Assembly (NCBI GenBank): GCA_046483505.1
Contig: JAWODB010000266.1
Coordinates: 1-34,734 of the forward strand
Source: BS750m-G62 sp046483505
GTDB taxonomy: Bacteria; Planctomycetota; Phycisphaerae; FEN-1346
Length of the DNA: 34,734 nucleotides
Direction of reading: 5' to 3'
Shown: in pieces, positions 1 to 6,722 of the stretch
Layout: each line of letters begins with the position of its first letter
How positions within the stretch are numbered: position 1 is the stretch's first letter
The notes under the pieces: generated by a model
The model's database searches: none
Told to the model about the DNA's origin: nothing
The model's input: the letters and a program-made list of their open reading frames with translations, nothing else
Made by a program: the position numbers and the translations under genes

Positions 1-1107
1 CGCATGTGGACCGAGGTGACGGGCAACTTTGGGCTCCGCCGCTTCTTCGGGCACCGCAATAACAATCCCGGCTGGCTGGAGGAGGATTACGAGTACGGCG
101 CCCGCGTCGTCCAGGGTCTGAAACCCTGCGACGCCAACACCCTGCGGTTCGGCACCACCTTCAACCGCTGGCGGACCCCCACCGGCAAGCGCTTCTACGC
201 GGGCAACCCCGGCGATATCTCCACCTGGACCGCCTTCGTCGTGGACGAGCACCGGTTCGACCGCCTGACCGTGAACACCGGTTACCGCATGACGTGGGAG
301 TACATCAAGCGGTTCGGCGGCTTCAACCTGGAAGGCCAGCCCGGCCCGCTGCGGCGGGTGGAGATCGAGGACGACCACGCCGACCCGCTCGGCACGTACA
401 CGCTGGGCGGCTCGTATGCGCTGGACGAGGAGTGGTCGGTGCACGGCAACTTCGCGTGGGGCCAGATCGCCTCCCGGCCCGGCATGTTCACCGCCGCCGG
501 CGACCGGCCGGACACCGAGACCCGCTTCAAGTACGACGTGGGTCTGAAACGGGCGTGGGACGGGTTCGGCGAGGTCATGGGCACCTTCTTCTACGTCGAC
601 CAGCAGAACGCCGCCGTCGCCCAGCGGGCCCCGCTCATCGTCAACGGCGAGCGGGTCGTGCCGTTCGCCAGCGGCGACCGCGAGTCGTACGGCTTCGAAC
701 TCGACATGCGGAGCAAGCGGTTCGACACCGGCACGCAGTTCTTCCTGAACACGACGTTGATGACGGCCCGGCAGGAGATGGCCGGCCGATGGGAGAACGA
801 CCAGGAAGTGCCGAACCTCGTCGTGGGGGGCGGCGTGTCGCAGATGTTCGGCGATTGCCTGGAGTTCTCCGTCTTCGTCAAACGCGTCGGCGATTACGAG
901 AACGAGCGGTTCACCCCCGATGCCGTGCCCAACCCGCTCGGCGACTTCACCGACGTCACCACGAAGGTCACCTACTACTTCGGCGACCGGAAGCAGCACC
1001 GGGCGTTCTTCATGGTCGAGAACGTGGGCGGCCAGCATTACTCGACGGTCAACGGCTGGCCCGACGAAGGCGTTCAGTACTCCGGCGGCGTGACGCTGGC
1101 GTGGTGA
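1..1107 (+). CDS. TonB-dependent outer-membrane receptor, C-terminal part (5' end outside window)
   Basis: The frame is open from the first base, so the gene begins upstream; at least 368 codons are visible. The protein is a run of alternating amphipathic beta strands rich in Tyr, Trp and Phe, separated by polar loops. Recognisable stretches include LTVNTGYRMTWEYI, YTLGGSYALDEEWSVHGNFA, RESYGFELDMRSKRF and AFFMVENVGGQHYSTVNGW. It ends in ...GGVTLAW, and a terminal aromatic residue is the usual signal for outer-membrane barrel assembly. This matches the last two-thirds of a TonB-dependent receptor barrel; the plug domain and TonB box would lie upstream. Receptors of this family import siderophores, cobalamin, metals or oligosaccharides using energy from ExbBD-TonB, which is encoded just downstream. 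The substrate cannot be told from the barrel alone. It could be another 22-strand barrel, but the neighbours make a TonB receptor much the likeliest. Confidence 0.85.
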   Translation, partial: RMWTEVTGNFGLRRFFGHRNNNPGWLEEDYEYGARVVQGLKPCDANTLRFGTTFNRWRTPTGKRFYAGNPGDISTWTAFVVDEHRFDRLTVNTGYRMTWEYIKRFGGFNLEGQPGPLRRVEIEDDHADPLGTYTLGGSYALDEEWSVHGNFAWGQIASRPGMFTAAGDRPDTETRFKYDVGLKRAWDGFGEVMGTFFYVDQQNAAVAQRAPLIVNGERVVPFASGDRESYGFELDMRSKRFDTGTQFFLNTTLMTARQEMAGRWENDQEVPNLVVGGGVSQMFGDCLEFSVFVKRVGDYENERFTPDAVPNPLGDFTDVTTKVTYYFGDRKQHRAFFMVENVGGQHYSTVNGWPDEGVQYSGGVTLAW

Positions 1108-1126
1108 GATGCGTGAACGTATGTGC

Positions 1127-1291
1127 CACGGCCGGCCTTGCCCGGCCGTGCGCGGCGCCGCGCCGCCTTGTTCGAGCCGGCCGCGGAAGCGGCCGGACAT
1201 CCCCATCCGCCGTGGCACGTGCCATGGCGGATGCGGATGCCCCGCTGCTTCCGCAGCGGGCTCGAACGGCGGCGCGCCTGGGCGCGCCGCC
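1127..1291. repeat. Array of five hairpins in the receptor-methyltransferase gap
   Basis: The gap holds five back-to-back inverted repeats. At 1127-1150, CACGGCCGG and CCGGCCGTG flank a 6-base loop. At 1177-1196, CCGGCCGC and GCGGCCGG flank GGAA. At 1205-1232 there is a 28-base palindrome with one mismatched pair, centred on TGGCACGTGCCA. At 1241-1260, CCCGCTGC and GCAGCGGG flank TTCC. At 1268-1291, two perfect 11-base arms flank TG. The middle three are enclosed by GTTCGAGC (1170-1177) and GCTCGAAC (1260-1267), so the RNA could fold as a multibranch structure. The first hairpin recurs at 6554-6577. There is no U-tract, so this is not a classic intrinsic terminator. It ends just before the GAGGAGG ribosome site of the next gene. 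Confidence 0.75.
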
Positions 1292-1312
1292 CCCTGAGGA
1301 GGCCTTGCCCGT

Positions 1313-2080
1313 ATGCATCGACTTCTCGCCTTCGGTGCCGCGTTTGCCGCCCTCCTGCTCCCGGCCGGCTGCGGGGGCGCCGAGGCCGCCCGCCCCGCCG
1401 GCGGCGCCTCCGACGCCGCAGACCGGGCCCGCGCCGCCGAGCGGATGGTCCGCGCCGGCCGCGGCACCCTGGCGCCCGTCTACGCCCCGCTCGCCGAGTA
1501 CCTCGTCGACCACCTTGATTTGGCCGACAAGGACGGCGTGGGCATCGACGTGGGCAGCGGCCCGGGCACGCTCGTCGTCGAACTGGCCCGGCGGACGCGG
1601 ATGCACTGGGTCAACGCGGACATCAACCCGCACTTCTTCCCGCACTTCTACCGGCGGGCCGAGGAGGCGGGCGTGGGGCACCGCGTGAGCGCCGTCCGGG
1701 CCGACGCCCGGCACCTGCCGTTCCGCTCCGGCTGGGCCGACGTGGTGGTCTCGCGCGGCAGTTTCCACTTCTGGGGCGACCGGGACGAGCGGAAGAAAGG
1801 CTTCGCCGAGATTTACCGGGTGCTTGCGCCCGGCGGTGTGGCGTATATTGGACGGGGGTTCTCGCCGAACCTGCCGGTCGAGACCGCCCGCCGCATCCGC
1901 GCAAAGCAGGGCAAGAAGATGCAGTACGACCGCCGCAAACTCGCCGACCAACTGGTCGGCATCCTGAAGGACTTGGGTATCGCGGGCTATCGCATGCATC
2001 TGCCCGACCCGCCGGGGACCGAGACGTTTCATTACGGCGTGTGGGTGGAGTTCCGCAAACCCGCCGCCGGTGGAGAGTGA
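1313..2080 (+). CDS. Exported class I SAM-methyltransferase-like protein (possible lipoprotein)
   Basis: 255 residues. The ATG is preceded by GAGGAGG at 1296-1302. The N-terminus MHRLLAFGAAFAALLLPAGC is a signal peptide ending in a lipobox-like PAGC (Cys20; Pro at -3 is unusual). A Rossmann-type methyltransferase core follows: motif I GIDVGSGPGTL near residue 77, an acidic residue in VNADINP, VRADARHLPF before the beta-4 strand, and EIYRVLAPGGVAYIG as the typical motif after it. The fold is that of class I methyltransferases of the UbiE/Methyltransf_11 type. The C-terminal 50 residues (ETFHYGVWVEFRKP) end in a beta hairpin. It lies between a TonB receptor and the TonB motor genes. The oddity is location: S-adenosylmethionine is not known to be available outside the cytoplasm. 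Either the leader is not cleaved or the domain has another role. Confidence 0.75.
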   Translation: MHRLLAFGAAFAALLLPAGCGGAEAARPAGGASDAADRARAAERMVRAGRGTLAPVYAPLAEYLVDHLDLADKDGVGIDVGSGPGTLVVELARRTRMHWVNADINPHFFPHFYRRAEEAGVGHRVSAVRADARHLPFRSGWADVVVSRGSFHFWGDRDERKKGFAEIYRVLAPGGVAYIGRGFSPNLPVETARRIRAKQGKKMQYDRRKLADQLVGILKDLGIAGYRMHLPDPPGTETFHYGVWVEFRKPAAGGE

Positions 2081-2113
2081 GATGGCGCGACTGGGGATGG
2101 CTCAAAGAGATGA

Positions 2114-2247
2114 GCGCGGCGGGTCTCCGCACCCGCCGCGCAATCGCGCCGGGTGCCACCCTGGCACGGGTACGGCTCGTGCCGTGGCCGGCTGGCGGCT
2201 GTTCCGCCAGGGCGTCCCGGCGCGGTGGGTGCGGAGACCCCCCGCGC
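2114..2247. repeat. Double-hairpin interspersed repeat, copy 1 (longer spacer)
   Basis: The left hairpin is GCGCGGCGGGT, loop CTCCGC, then ACCCGCCGCGC (2114-2141). The right hairpin starts GCGCGGTGGGT at 2220 with loop GCGGAG and an imperfect closing arm. In the other copies the hairpins are 20-22 bases apart; here they are 78 bases apart. The spacer contains a piece (about 2157-2194) that is the reverse complement of part of the element at 6591-6722, so one repeat seems to have inserted into, or recombined with, another. The copy lies between the methyltransferase and DUF3450 genes. Confidence 0.8.
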
Positions 2248-2261
2248 CCGGGCGCGAGAGT

Positions 2262-3032
2262 ATGCCACCCGCCGCGCGTTTCCTGCCGCTCGCCGTCTGC
2301 CTCCTGGCCCTGCCCTTTGTCCTGGGCGCCGCCCCCGCCGCCGACGAGCCCGGCACGGTGCCCCGGCAGGTCCAGGCGGAACTCGCCGCCGCCCACCGGG
2401 CCCGGTCCCGACTGGCCGAGGAGACACAGGCCTGGGCCGCCGAGAAGGAACGGCTCGACCTGCTCATCGCGGCCGTCCGGCGACGGGCCGAGCGCCTGGA
2501 GGCCGAGGCCGAGGACGCCGCGGCCGCCCGCGCGGACCTCGAGACGAAGGTCGAGTCGCTGTCGGCGAAGAAGGCGCGGCTGGAGGCCGTCCAGGCCCTC
2601 CTCGACACGCTGGCCGAGCGGCTTGAGAAGGACCTGGAGGCCCTCGCCGCGGGGACCCTGCCCGGCCTCGTTCCGCCCGACGCGGCCGCCGGTGTGACCG
2701 ACCCCGCCCGTCGGTTCGATGCGGCGCTGGCGCGGCTGGAGGAGACGGAGTCGCGGCTCGCGACCGCCACGGTCGAGATCGTCACCGGCATGCTCGAGGG
2801 GCGGGAGGTGACCGTCAAACTGCTCCGGGCGGGCGCCGCCGCCGCGTGGTGGGCCTCGCTCGACGGCGAGCAGGCCGGCACCGCCCGCCTGGACGGCGAG
2901 CGGCTCGTGCTGACGCCCGTCACCGCGCCCGAGGCCGCCGAGGCCATCCACAAGGCCGTCGCCGTGGCCGAGGGCCGCGCCGCACCCGACTGGGTCATCC
3001 TCCCGGCGGGGCATGTGGAGGTTGACGAGTGA
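2262..3032 (+). CDS. DUF3450 family periplasmic coiled-coil protein of a TonB/TtpC locus
   Basis: 256 residues from ATG 2262. Residues 1-25 (MPPAARFLPLAVCLLALPFV...) are a signal peptide. Residues about 30-135 form a long coiled coil rich in Ala, Glu and Arg. The C-terminal part carries the features I associate with DUF3450, including VKLLRAGAAAAWWASLDGEQAG and the end VTAPEAAEAIHKAVAVAEG. In Vibrio and Shewanella loci a DUF3450 protein is encoded immediately before TtpC-ExbB-ExbD-TonB; its exact function is unknown but it acts with the TonB2-type complex. The start is debatable. ATG 2262 has only GAGAG directly against it, whereas an in-frame ATG at 2082 has a good GGAGAGTGAG site overlapping the previous stop codon, with the repeat lying in frame between them. 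The signal peptide favours 2262. Confidence 0.8.
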   Translation: MPPAARFLPLAVCLLALPFVLGAAPAADEPGTVPRQVQAELAAAHRARSRLAEETQAWAAEKERLDLLIAAVRRRAERLEAEAEDAAAARADLETKVESLSAKKARLEAVQALLDTLAERLEKDLEALAAGTLPGLVPPDAAAGVTDPARRFDAALARLEETESRLATATVEIVTGMLEGREVTVKLLRAGAAAAWWASLDGEQAGTARLDGERLVLTPVTAPEAAEAIHKAVAVAEGRAAPDWVILPAGHVEVDE

Positions 3033-3066
3033 GGCCGGTGGCACGGCAAGAACGACCGTCGACGTG

Positions 3067-3117
3067 CCGTCGACGGCTCAACGCGGCGCCACATTTAGCC
3101 GCCGACCTTGGTCGGCG
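3067..3117. repeat. Hairpins in the DUF3450-ttpC gap
   Basis: The 103-base gap contains a 10-base palindrome CCGTCGACGG at 3067-3076 and a hairpin at 3100-3117 (CGCCGACC, loop TT, GGTCGGCG). The second one ends 18 bases before the proposed GTG start of the long ExbB gene. No U-run follows, so a terminator role is unlikely. I see nothing else in this gap. Confidence 0.55.
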
Positions 3118-3135
3118 CGTGCCGTGAGGGTTCGC

Positions 3136-4506
3136 GTGAGGCTTAAGCCCCTCATCCCGGTGCTCCTCGCCGCCGCGACGGTGGCCGCGTGTGCCGGCCC
3201 CGCGCGCGGCGCGGCCGCCGATGCCGCAGGCGACGACCTCCTCGCCCGCGCCAAGGGCGCCCGCGCCGAGGCCGAGACGGCCCTCGCGGAGGCCCGCGAA
3301 GATCACCTGGAGGCCCGCCGCACGCTGGCGGCCGACCTCGCCGAGGCGTACGACGCGCTCGACGCCGCCCGCACGAAGGCCGAGGCCGCCCGCACGGCCC
3401 GCGAGGCCTTGGCCCGGCAGGCGGCGGACCTGGAACGCACCGCTCCCCTCGCGGCGGACCAGGCCCGGCGTCACGTCCGGCACGCCGCCGACGCCGTCGG
3501 CGCCGAGGTCGCCCCCGGCGGTCCCATCGCGGCCGTCGAGCAGGCCATCCGCGACCGCCTCGACGCCCGTCTCGGCGGCGTCCGCCGCGGCGGTGAGGTC
3601 CGCGTGGCGTCCGAAGCGGTCATCGCGCGCGACGGGCGGGAGGCCGACGTTCCCGTCCTCCGCGTGGGCGACGTGGCGGCGTACGCCTGCGGCCGGGACC
3701 GCGAGACGCTCGGCCTGCTCCGGACGGGTCGGAACGGCCGGCCGCTCGTCGCCGGCCCGTACCTGCCGCCGGAGGGCGCGGAGGCCCTGCGGTCCGCCGC
3801 CGCGGGCACCCTCGTCCGCCTGCCGCTCGACGTGACGGGGTCCCTGGCCGACCGGGCCGCCACCGAGCCGAAGACGCTCCGGGCGTGGCTGGAGGCGGGC
3901 GGCCTGTTCATCTATCCGATCGTCGCCGTCGGCGCCCTCGGCATCATCCTGGTGCTGGAACGGTTCGGGTACCTGGTGCTGACGAAGCCGCGGCCGTCGC
4001 TCCTGTCGGACGTGCTGGCCCATCTGCAACGGGGCAACGCCGACGCCGCCCGCGAGGTGGCGGCCCGGTCGCGCATCCCGGCCGGCCGGGTGCTCGCCGC
4101 CGGCGTGGAGGCCGTCGGCAAGAGCGAGGACCAGCGCGAGGCGGCGATGGAGTCGGCCCTGCTGGCCGAGGTGCCGCACCTGGAACGCTCGCTCAGCCTG
4201 CTCGGGGCCCTGGCCGGCGTCGCCCCGCTGCTCGGGCTGCTCGGCACCGTCTCGGGCATGATTGCCACGTTCGACACGATCTCGTCGGTCGGGACGGGGA
4301 ACCCGCGGCTGCTGTCGGGCGGCATCAGCGAGGCGCTGATCACGACGCAGTTGGGCCTGATGGTGGCCATCCCGCTGCTCCTGGCCCACGCGGGACTGGA
4401 ACGGTGGGTCCAGCGCCGCGAGGCGATGCTCGAACACCAGGCCATCCAGGTCTTCGGCGTACAACGAAGCGAAGAAGACGAAGGCGAAGAGGCGGACGCG
4501 CCATGA
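3136..4506 (+). CDS. ttpC: TtpC-type long ExbB/TolQ proton-channel protein with periplasmic coiled coil
   Basis: 456 residues from GTG 3136, with GTGAGGG just upstream at 3124-3130. Residues 1-30 (RLKPLIPVLLAAATVAACAGPARG) are a signal peptide. Residues about 35-110 form an Ala/Glu/Arg coiled coil, followed by a periplasmic domain to about residue 245. The MotA/TolQ/ExbB core follows. Its first membrane segment is GGLFIYPIVAVGALGIILVL (about 255-275). The second is ALAGVAPLLGLLGTVSGMIATFD (about 356-380), containing the family signature GLLGTVSGMI. The third is ALITTQLGLMVAIPLLLAHAG (about 400-420). Normal ExbB is about 240 residues; the long exported N-terminal domain is the hallmark of TtpC, the extra subunit of Vibrio TonB2 systems, which transmits energy together with ExbB-ExbD. 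A second, short ExbB follows downstream, exactly as in TtpC systems. Confidence 0.85.
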   Translation: MRLKPLIPVLLAAATVAACAGPARGAAADAAGDDLLARAKGARAEAETALAEAREDHLEARRTLAADLAEAYDALDAARTKAEAARTAREALARQAADLERTAPLAADQARRHVRHAADAVGAEVAPGGPIAAVEQAIRDRLDARLGGVRRGGEVRVASEAVIARDGREADVPVLRVGDVAAYACGRDRETLGLLRTGRNGRPLVAGPYLPPEGAEALRSAAAGTLVRLPLDVTGSLADRAATEPKTLRAWLEAGGLFIYPIVAVGALGIILVLERFGYLVLTKPRPSLLSDVLAHLQRGNADAAREVAARSRIPAGRVLAAGVEAVGKSEDQREAAMESALLAEVPHLERSLSLLGALAGVAPLLGLLGTVSGMIATFDTISSVGTGNPRLLSGGISEALITTQLGLMVAIPLLLAHAGLERWVQRREAMLEHQAIQVFGVQRSEEDEGEEADAP

Positions 4507-4534
4507 GGACGTTGACGCAGAAGCAGTACGTCGT

Positions 4535-4612
4535 GCGCGGCGGGTCTCCGTACCCGCCGCGCAAAGCGGGCACCGACCTTTCGGGCGCGGTGGGTGCGGA
4601 GACCCACCGCGC
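4535..4612. repeat. Double-hairpin interspersed repeat, copy 2 (best-formed copy)
   Basis: Left hairpin 4535-4562: GCGCGGCGGGT, loop CTCCGT, ACCCGCCGCGC. Right hairpin 4585-4612: GCGCGGTGGGT, loop GCGGAG, ACCCACCGCGC. Both stems are perfect 11-base pairs. The two hairpins are also near-perfect reverse complements of one another, so the unit could fold either as two hairpins or as one long stem. It fills most of the 133-base gap between ttpC and exbB. Confidence 0.9.
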
Positions 4613-4639
4613 CACGTTCCGGGATGAGGCGCCGGACGC

Positions 4640-5131
4640 ATGATCGACACCCGGGCCATCGTCGAGTGGTTCACCGCCGGCGGGTGGACGATGGCCGCCC
4701 TGACGGCCGTCGCCCTCGCGCTGGCGTACCTGGTCATCGAGCGTCTGCTCGACATCCGGGGCGAGGCCCGTGCCCTCCGCGGCCGCGGCCGGGCCCCGCT
4801 GCCCGCCCCCGCCGTCGCCGACGAGGCGGCCGCCGAGGCGGGCGTGCGCGGCCTCAGGCGGATCGGCCTCATCCGGGCCTGCGTCGTCGTGGCCCCGTTG
4901 CTGGGGCTCCTCGGCACCGTGACCGGCATCATCGACACCTTCGACAGCATCCTGGCCGGCGGGTACATCGCCGAGATGGGCGAGGGCATCCGCAAGGCCC
5001 TCCTGACCACGCAGTACGGGCTGGCGATTGCGGCCCCGGGCCTGGTGGCCGAGCGGCTCCTCGTGCGCCGGCAGGAGCGGCTGCGGCGGCTGAGGCGGGC
5101 CGCGGGTCTGGCGGCCGAGGGAGAAGCGTGA
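4640..5131 (+). CDS. exbB: ExbB/TolQ-type proton-channel subunit (short form)
   Basis: 163 residues. GATGAGG at 4624-4630 is a plausible ribosome site for ATG 4640. It has three membrane segments: GWTMAALTAVALALAYLVIE (about 15-34), LIRACVVVAPLLGLLGTVTGII (about 78-99, with the ExbB signature GLLGTVTGII) and ALLTTQYGLAIAAPGLVAERLL (about 117-138). The short cytoplasmic loop and missing periplasmic domain are typical of the ExbB2 partner in TtpC systems, where ExbB forms the proton-conducting ring around ExbD. Its stop codon overlaps the exbD start by one base (TGATG at 5129-5133), so the two are very probably translationally coupled. Confidence 0.9.
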   Translation: MIDTRAIVEWFTAGGWTMAALTAVALALAYLVIERLLDIRGEARALRGRGRAPLPAPAVADEAAAEAGVRGLRRIGLIRACVVVAPLLGLLGTVTGIIDTFDSILAGGYIAEMGEGIRKALLTTQYGLAIAAPGLVAERLLVRRQERLRRLRRAAGLAAEGEA

Positions 5132-5541
5132 TGCGTCGCGGCACGCTGACAGCGCGGCGGGGCCGGCGGTCGGGGGCGGCCATCGAGATTACGCCCCTCA
5201 TCGACATGGTCTTCATCCTCCTGATCTTCTACATCGTCTCGACCAGTTTCGTCCAGGACGCCGGCGTCCGCATCGACCGGCCCCACAGCGCCGCCGCCCG
5301 GCAGGTGACCGCCCGCTACCTGCCGGTGGCGATTACGAAGCGCGGCACGGTGCACGTGGCGGGCCGGACGATCCGGCCGGACGATACGGCCGCCATCCAG
5401 GCCGCCCTCCGCGACACCGACACCCGGACCGTCGTCATCCAGGCCGACCGCGACGTGCCGACCGGTCTCCTGCTCCGCGTCCACGACGCGTGCTTCGCGG
5501 GCGGGGCCGACACGGTGAACGTGGCGGCGTTGCCGCGATAG
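5131..5541 (+). CDS. exbD: ExbD biopolymer transport protein
   Basis: 136 residues starting at ATG 5131, overlapping the exbB stop. A basic cytoplasmic N-terminus (MRRGTLTARRGRRSGAA) leads to IEITPLIDMVFILLIFYIVS, the single transmembrane helix of the ExbD/TolR family. Asp25 in PLID is the conserved residue on the proton path. The periplasmic domain (about 45-136) has the usual YLPVAITKRG, IQAALRDTDTRTVVIQADRDVP and VHDACFAGGADTVNVAAL strands and helices. ExbD uses the proton gradient through the ExbB ring to move TonB. The gene is followed by a 141-base gap with a strong inverted repeat before tonB. Confidence 0.92.
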   Translation: MRRGTLTARRGRRSGAAIEITPLIDMVFILLIFYIVSTSFVQDAGVRIDRPHSAAARQVTARYLPVAITKRGTVHVAGRTIRPDDTAAIQAALRDTDTRTVVIQADRDVPTGLLLRVHDACFAGGADTVNVAALPR

Positions 5542-5578
5542 GATTTCGGATTTGGGATTTCGGATTTCGCAGTGACGT

Positions 5579-5649
5579 GTGTGGCCCGGCCGGTCTTGTC
5601 CGGCCGGGAGGGCGCTCTGCCCGGCCGGACAAGACCGGCCGGGCCACAC
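5579..5649. repeat. Perfect 30-base inverted repeat between exbD and tonB
   Basis: The left arm 5579-5608 begins GTGTGGCCCGGCCGGTCTTG and the right arm 5620-5649 ends CCGGCCGGGCCACAC. The arms are exact reverse complements over 30 bases, with an 11-base loop. Single arms recur elsewhere: 10169-10198 matches the right arm at 29 of 30 bases, and related forms lie at 1124-1155, 6550-6580 and 6736-6767. The left flank (5541-5570) carries tandem GGATTTCGGATTT units, the same family as the AATCCGA repeats at 28847. The hairpin sits inside what should be one transcription unit, so it may terminate, stall or stabilise the exbD-tonB transcript. Confidence 0.9.
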
Positions 5650-5682
5650 GGCACGATAGCATTTGGCGTTTCGGATTCTGAG

Positions 5683-6429
5683 ATGAACGACAAACGTCAA
5701 CGCCGCTCGCCCGTCCGGCACGGCCTGCGCCACGCCGGGGCAGTGGTCCTCGCGATCGCGCTGAACCTGGCCCTCGTGGTCTTCATGGTCACGTGGCTGG
5801 AGCGGAGCGAGGCGGCGCGGCCGTCGGCGGCCCTGGCGGTGCCGCTCGAGGTCCGCCCCATCGAGCCGGAGGAGATGGAGTTGGCCGAGGGGCCGCCCGT
5901 CGACGAGGCCGTTCCCTCGCCGCCGGTGCCCCGGCCGCCGCTGCCCGAGCCGGAGGTCCTGGAGGTGACGGCCCCGGACCTCACGATGCCGCAGCCCGCC
6001 CCGCTGGCGCTGGAGACGGCCGACGTGGCGACGGCGTCCTCGCTGGCGGTGCCGGCGTACGAGGGGCCGGCGGAACCGTCGGCCCCACCCGCGCCGCCGC
6101 AACCGGCGGGCGGCGAGGCCGAGGAGGGCGAACCGGCCGCCGTCCGCCCGTCGCGCGGGCCCGTCCTGATCCGCCCGCCCGACCTCTCGGCGTACTACCC
6201 GCGGCGGGCGCGGATGCGCGGCACCACGGGCGCGACGCGCGTCCGCCTGACGGTCGATTCGGACGGCCGCGTGACGGCCGTCGAGGTCCTGGAGAGTTCG
6301 CCGGCCGGCGTCTTCGAGCACGCCGCCCGGCGCGTGGGGCGGTCGCTTTCGTTCCGCCCGGCGCTTCGCGAGGGCCGGCCCGTGCCGGCACGCGCGACGC
6401 TGCGGCTGGTCTGGAGGCTGGAGTCGTGA
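5683..6429 (+). CDS. tonB: TonB energy-transducing protein
   Basis: 248 residues from ATG 5683. A basic N-terminus (MNDKRQRRSPVRHGLRH) is followed by one membrane anchor, AGAVVLAIALNLALVVFMVT (18-37). The middle (about 60-150) is rich in Pro, Glu and Ala (PSPPVPRPPLPEPE, SAPPAPPQPAGG), as expected for the part that spans the periplasm. The C-terminal domain from about residue 165 has the TonB pattern: YYPRRARMRGTTGATRVRLT, VDSDGRVTAVEVLESSPAGVFEHAA, SFRPAL. It contacts the TonB box of receptors such as the one at the start of the window. The ribosome site is poor because the 5' flank is repeat DNA (TTCGGATTCTGAG), so translation may depend on coupling or be low. The variable central region lowers residue-level certainty but not the family call. 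Confidence 0.9.
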   Translation: MNDKRQRRSPVRHGLRHAGAVVLAIALNLALVVFMVTWLERSEAARPSAALAVPLEVRPIEPEEMELAEGPPVDEAVPSPPVPRPPLPEPEVLEVTAPDLTMPQPAPLALETADVATASSLAVPAYEGPAEPSAPPAPPQPAGGEAEEGEPAAVRPSRGPVLIRPPDLSAYYPRRARMRGTTGATRVRLTVDSDGRVTAVEVLESSPAGVFEHAARRVGRSLSFRPALREGRPVPARATLRLVWRLES

Positions 6430-6463
6430 GACGGATGGGAAGAAAGAGGCTCTTCGAGATTGG

Positions 6464-6541
6464 GCGCGGCGGGTCTCCGTACCCGCCGCGCACAGGCGAG
6501 GCCGGCGATTCGGGCGCGGTGGGTGCACAGACCCGCCGCGC
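6464..6541. repeat. Double-hairpin interspersed repeat, copy 3
   Basis: Left hairpin 6464-6491 is identical to that of copy 2 (GCGCGGCGGGT, loop CTCCGT, ACCCGCCGCGC). The right hairpin 6514-6541 has loop GCACAG and one G-T pair in its stem. The unit lies in the 287-base gap between tonB and the TPR gene, followed directly by two other repeats (6550-6580 and 6591-6722). Confidence 0.88.
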
Positions 6542-6549
6542 CACGCGTT

Positions 6550-6580
6550 GTGCCACGGCCGGTCTTGTCCGGCCGTGCGC
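6550..6580. repeat. GGCCGGTCTTGTCCGGCC-type hairpin repeat, single unit
   Basis: CACGGCCGG (6554-6562) and CCGGCCGTG (6569-6577) flank the loop TCTTGT. It is the same unit as the hairpin at 1127-1150 (loop CCTTGC) and shares its core with the long inverted repeat at 5579-5649. A degenerate copy at 6736-6767 lies within the start of the TPR gene. Confidence 0.8.
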
Positions 6581-6590
6581 CGCGCAGGGT

Positions 6591-6722
6591 TGTCATGCTG
6601 AGCGAGGCGAAGCATCTCGCCGCCGGCCACGGCACGAGCCGTACCCGTGCCAGGGTGCGAAAGGCGAAACGGCAACGGCCACGGCGAGATTCTTCGGGCC
6701 GCCAGCGGCCCTCAGAATGACA
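6591..6722. mobile_element. 132-base MITE-like palindromic element with TGTCATNCTGAG ends
   Basis: The left end reads TGTCATGCTGAGCGAGGCGA then AGCATCTCGCCG. The reverse complement of the right end reads TGTCATTCTGAGGGCCGC, then GAAGAATCTCGCCG. These are imperfect terminal inverted repeats of about 45 bases with matching inner and outer blocks. Elements with this TCATTCTGAG...GAATCTC signature occur in many bacterial genomes; they carry no gene and must be moved in trans, if at all. Inside is a smaller hairpin (GGCACGAGCCGTACCCGTGCC) that reappears, reversed, in the spacer of the repeat at 2114-2247. The right end supplies the start codon of the TPR gene. Confidence 0.75.

Noticed and set aside
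4535..4612. Double-hairpin repeat as an intrinsic terminator
   Set aside because: No U-run follows, and it recurs between genes of a single operon; kept as a repeat.
2995..6675. A 1226-codon open frame on the minus strand across the TonB operon
   Set aside because: It is antisense to six recognisable genes, has no family resemblance, is Arg/Pro/Gly rich, and results from high third-position GC.
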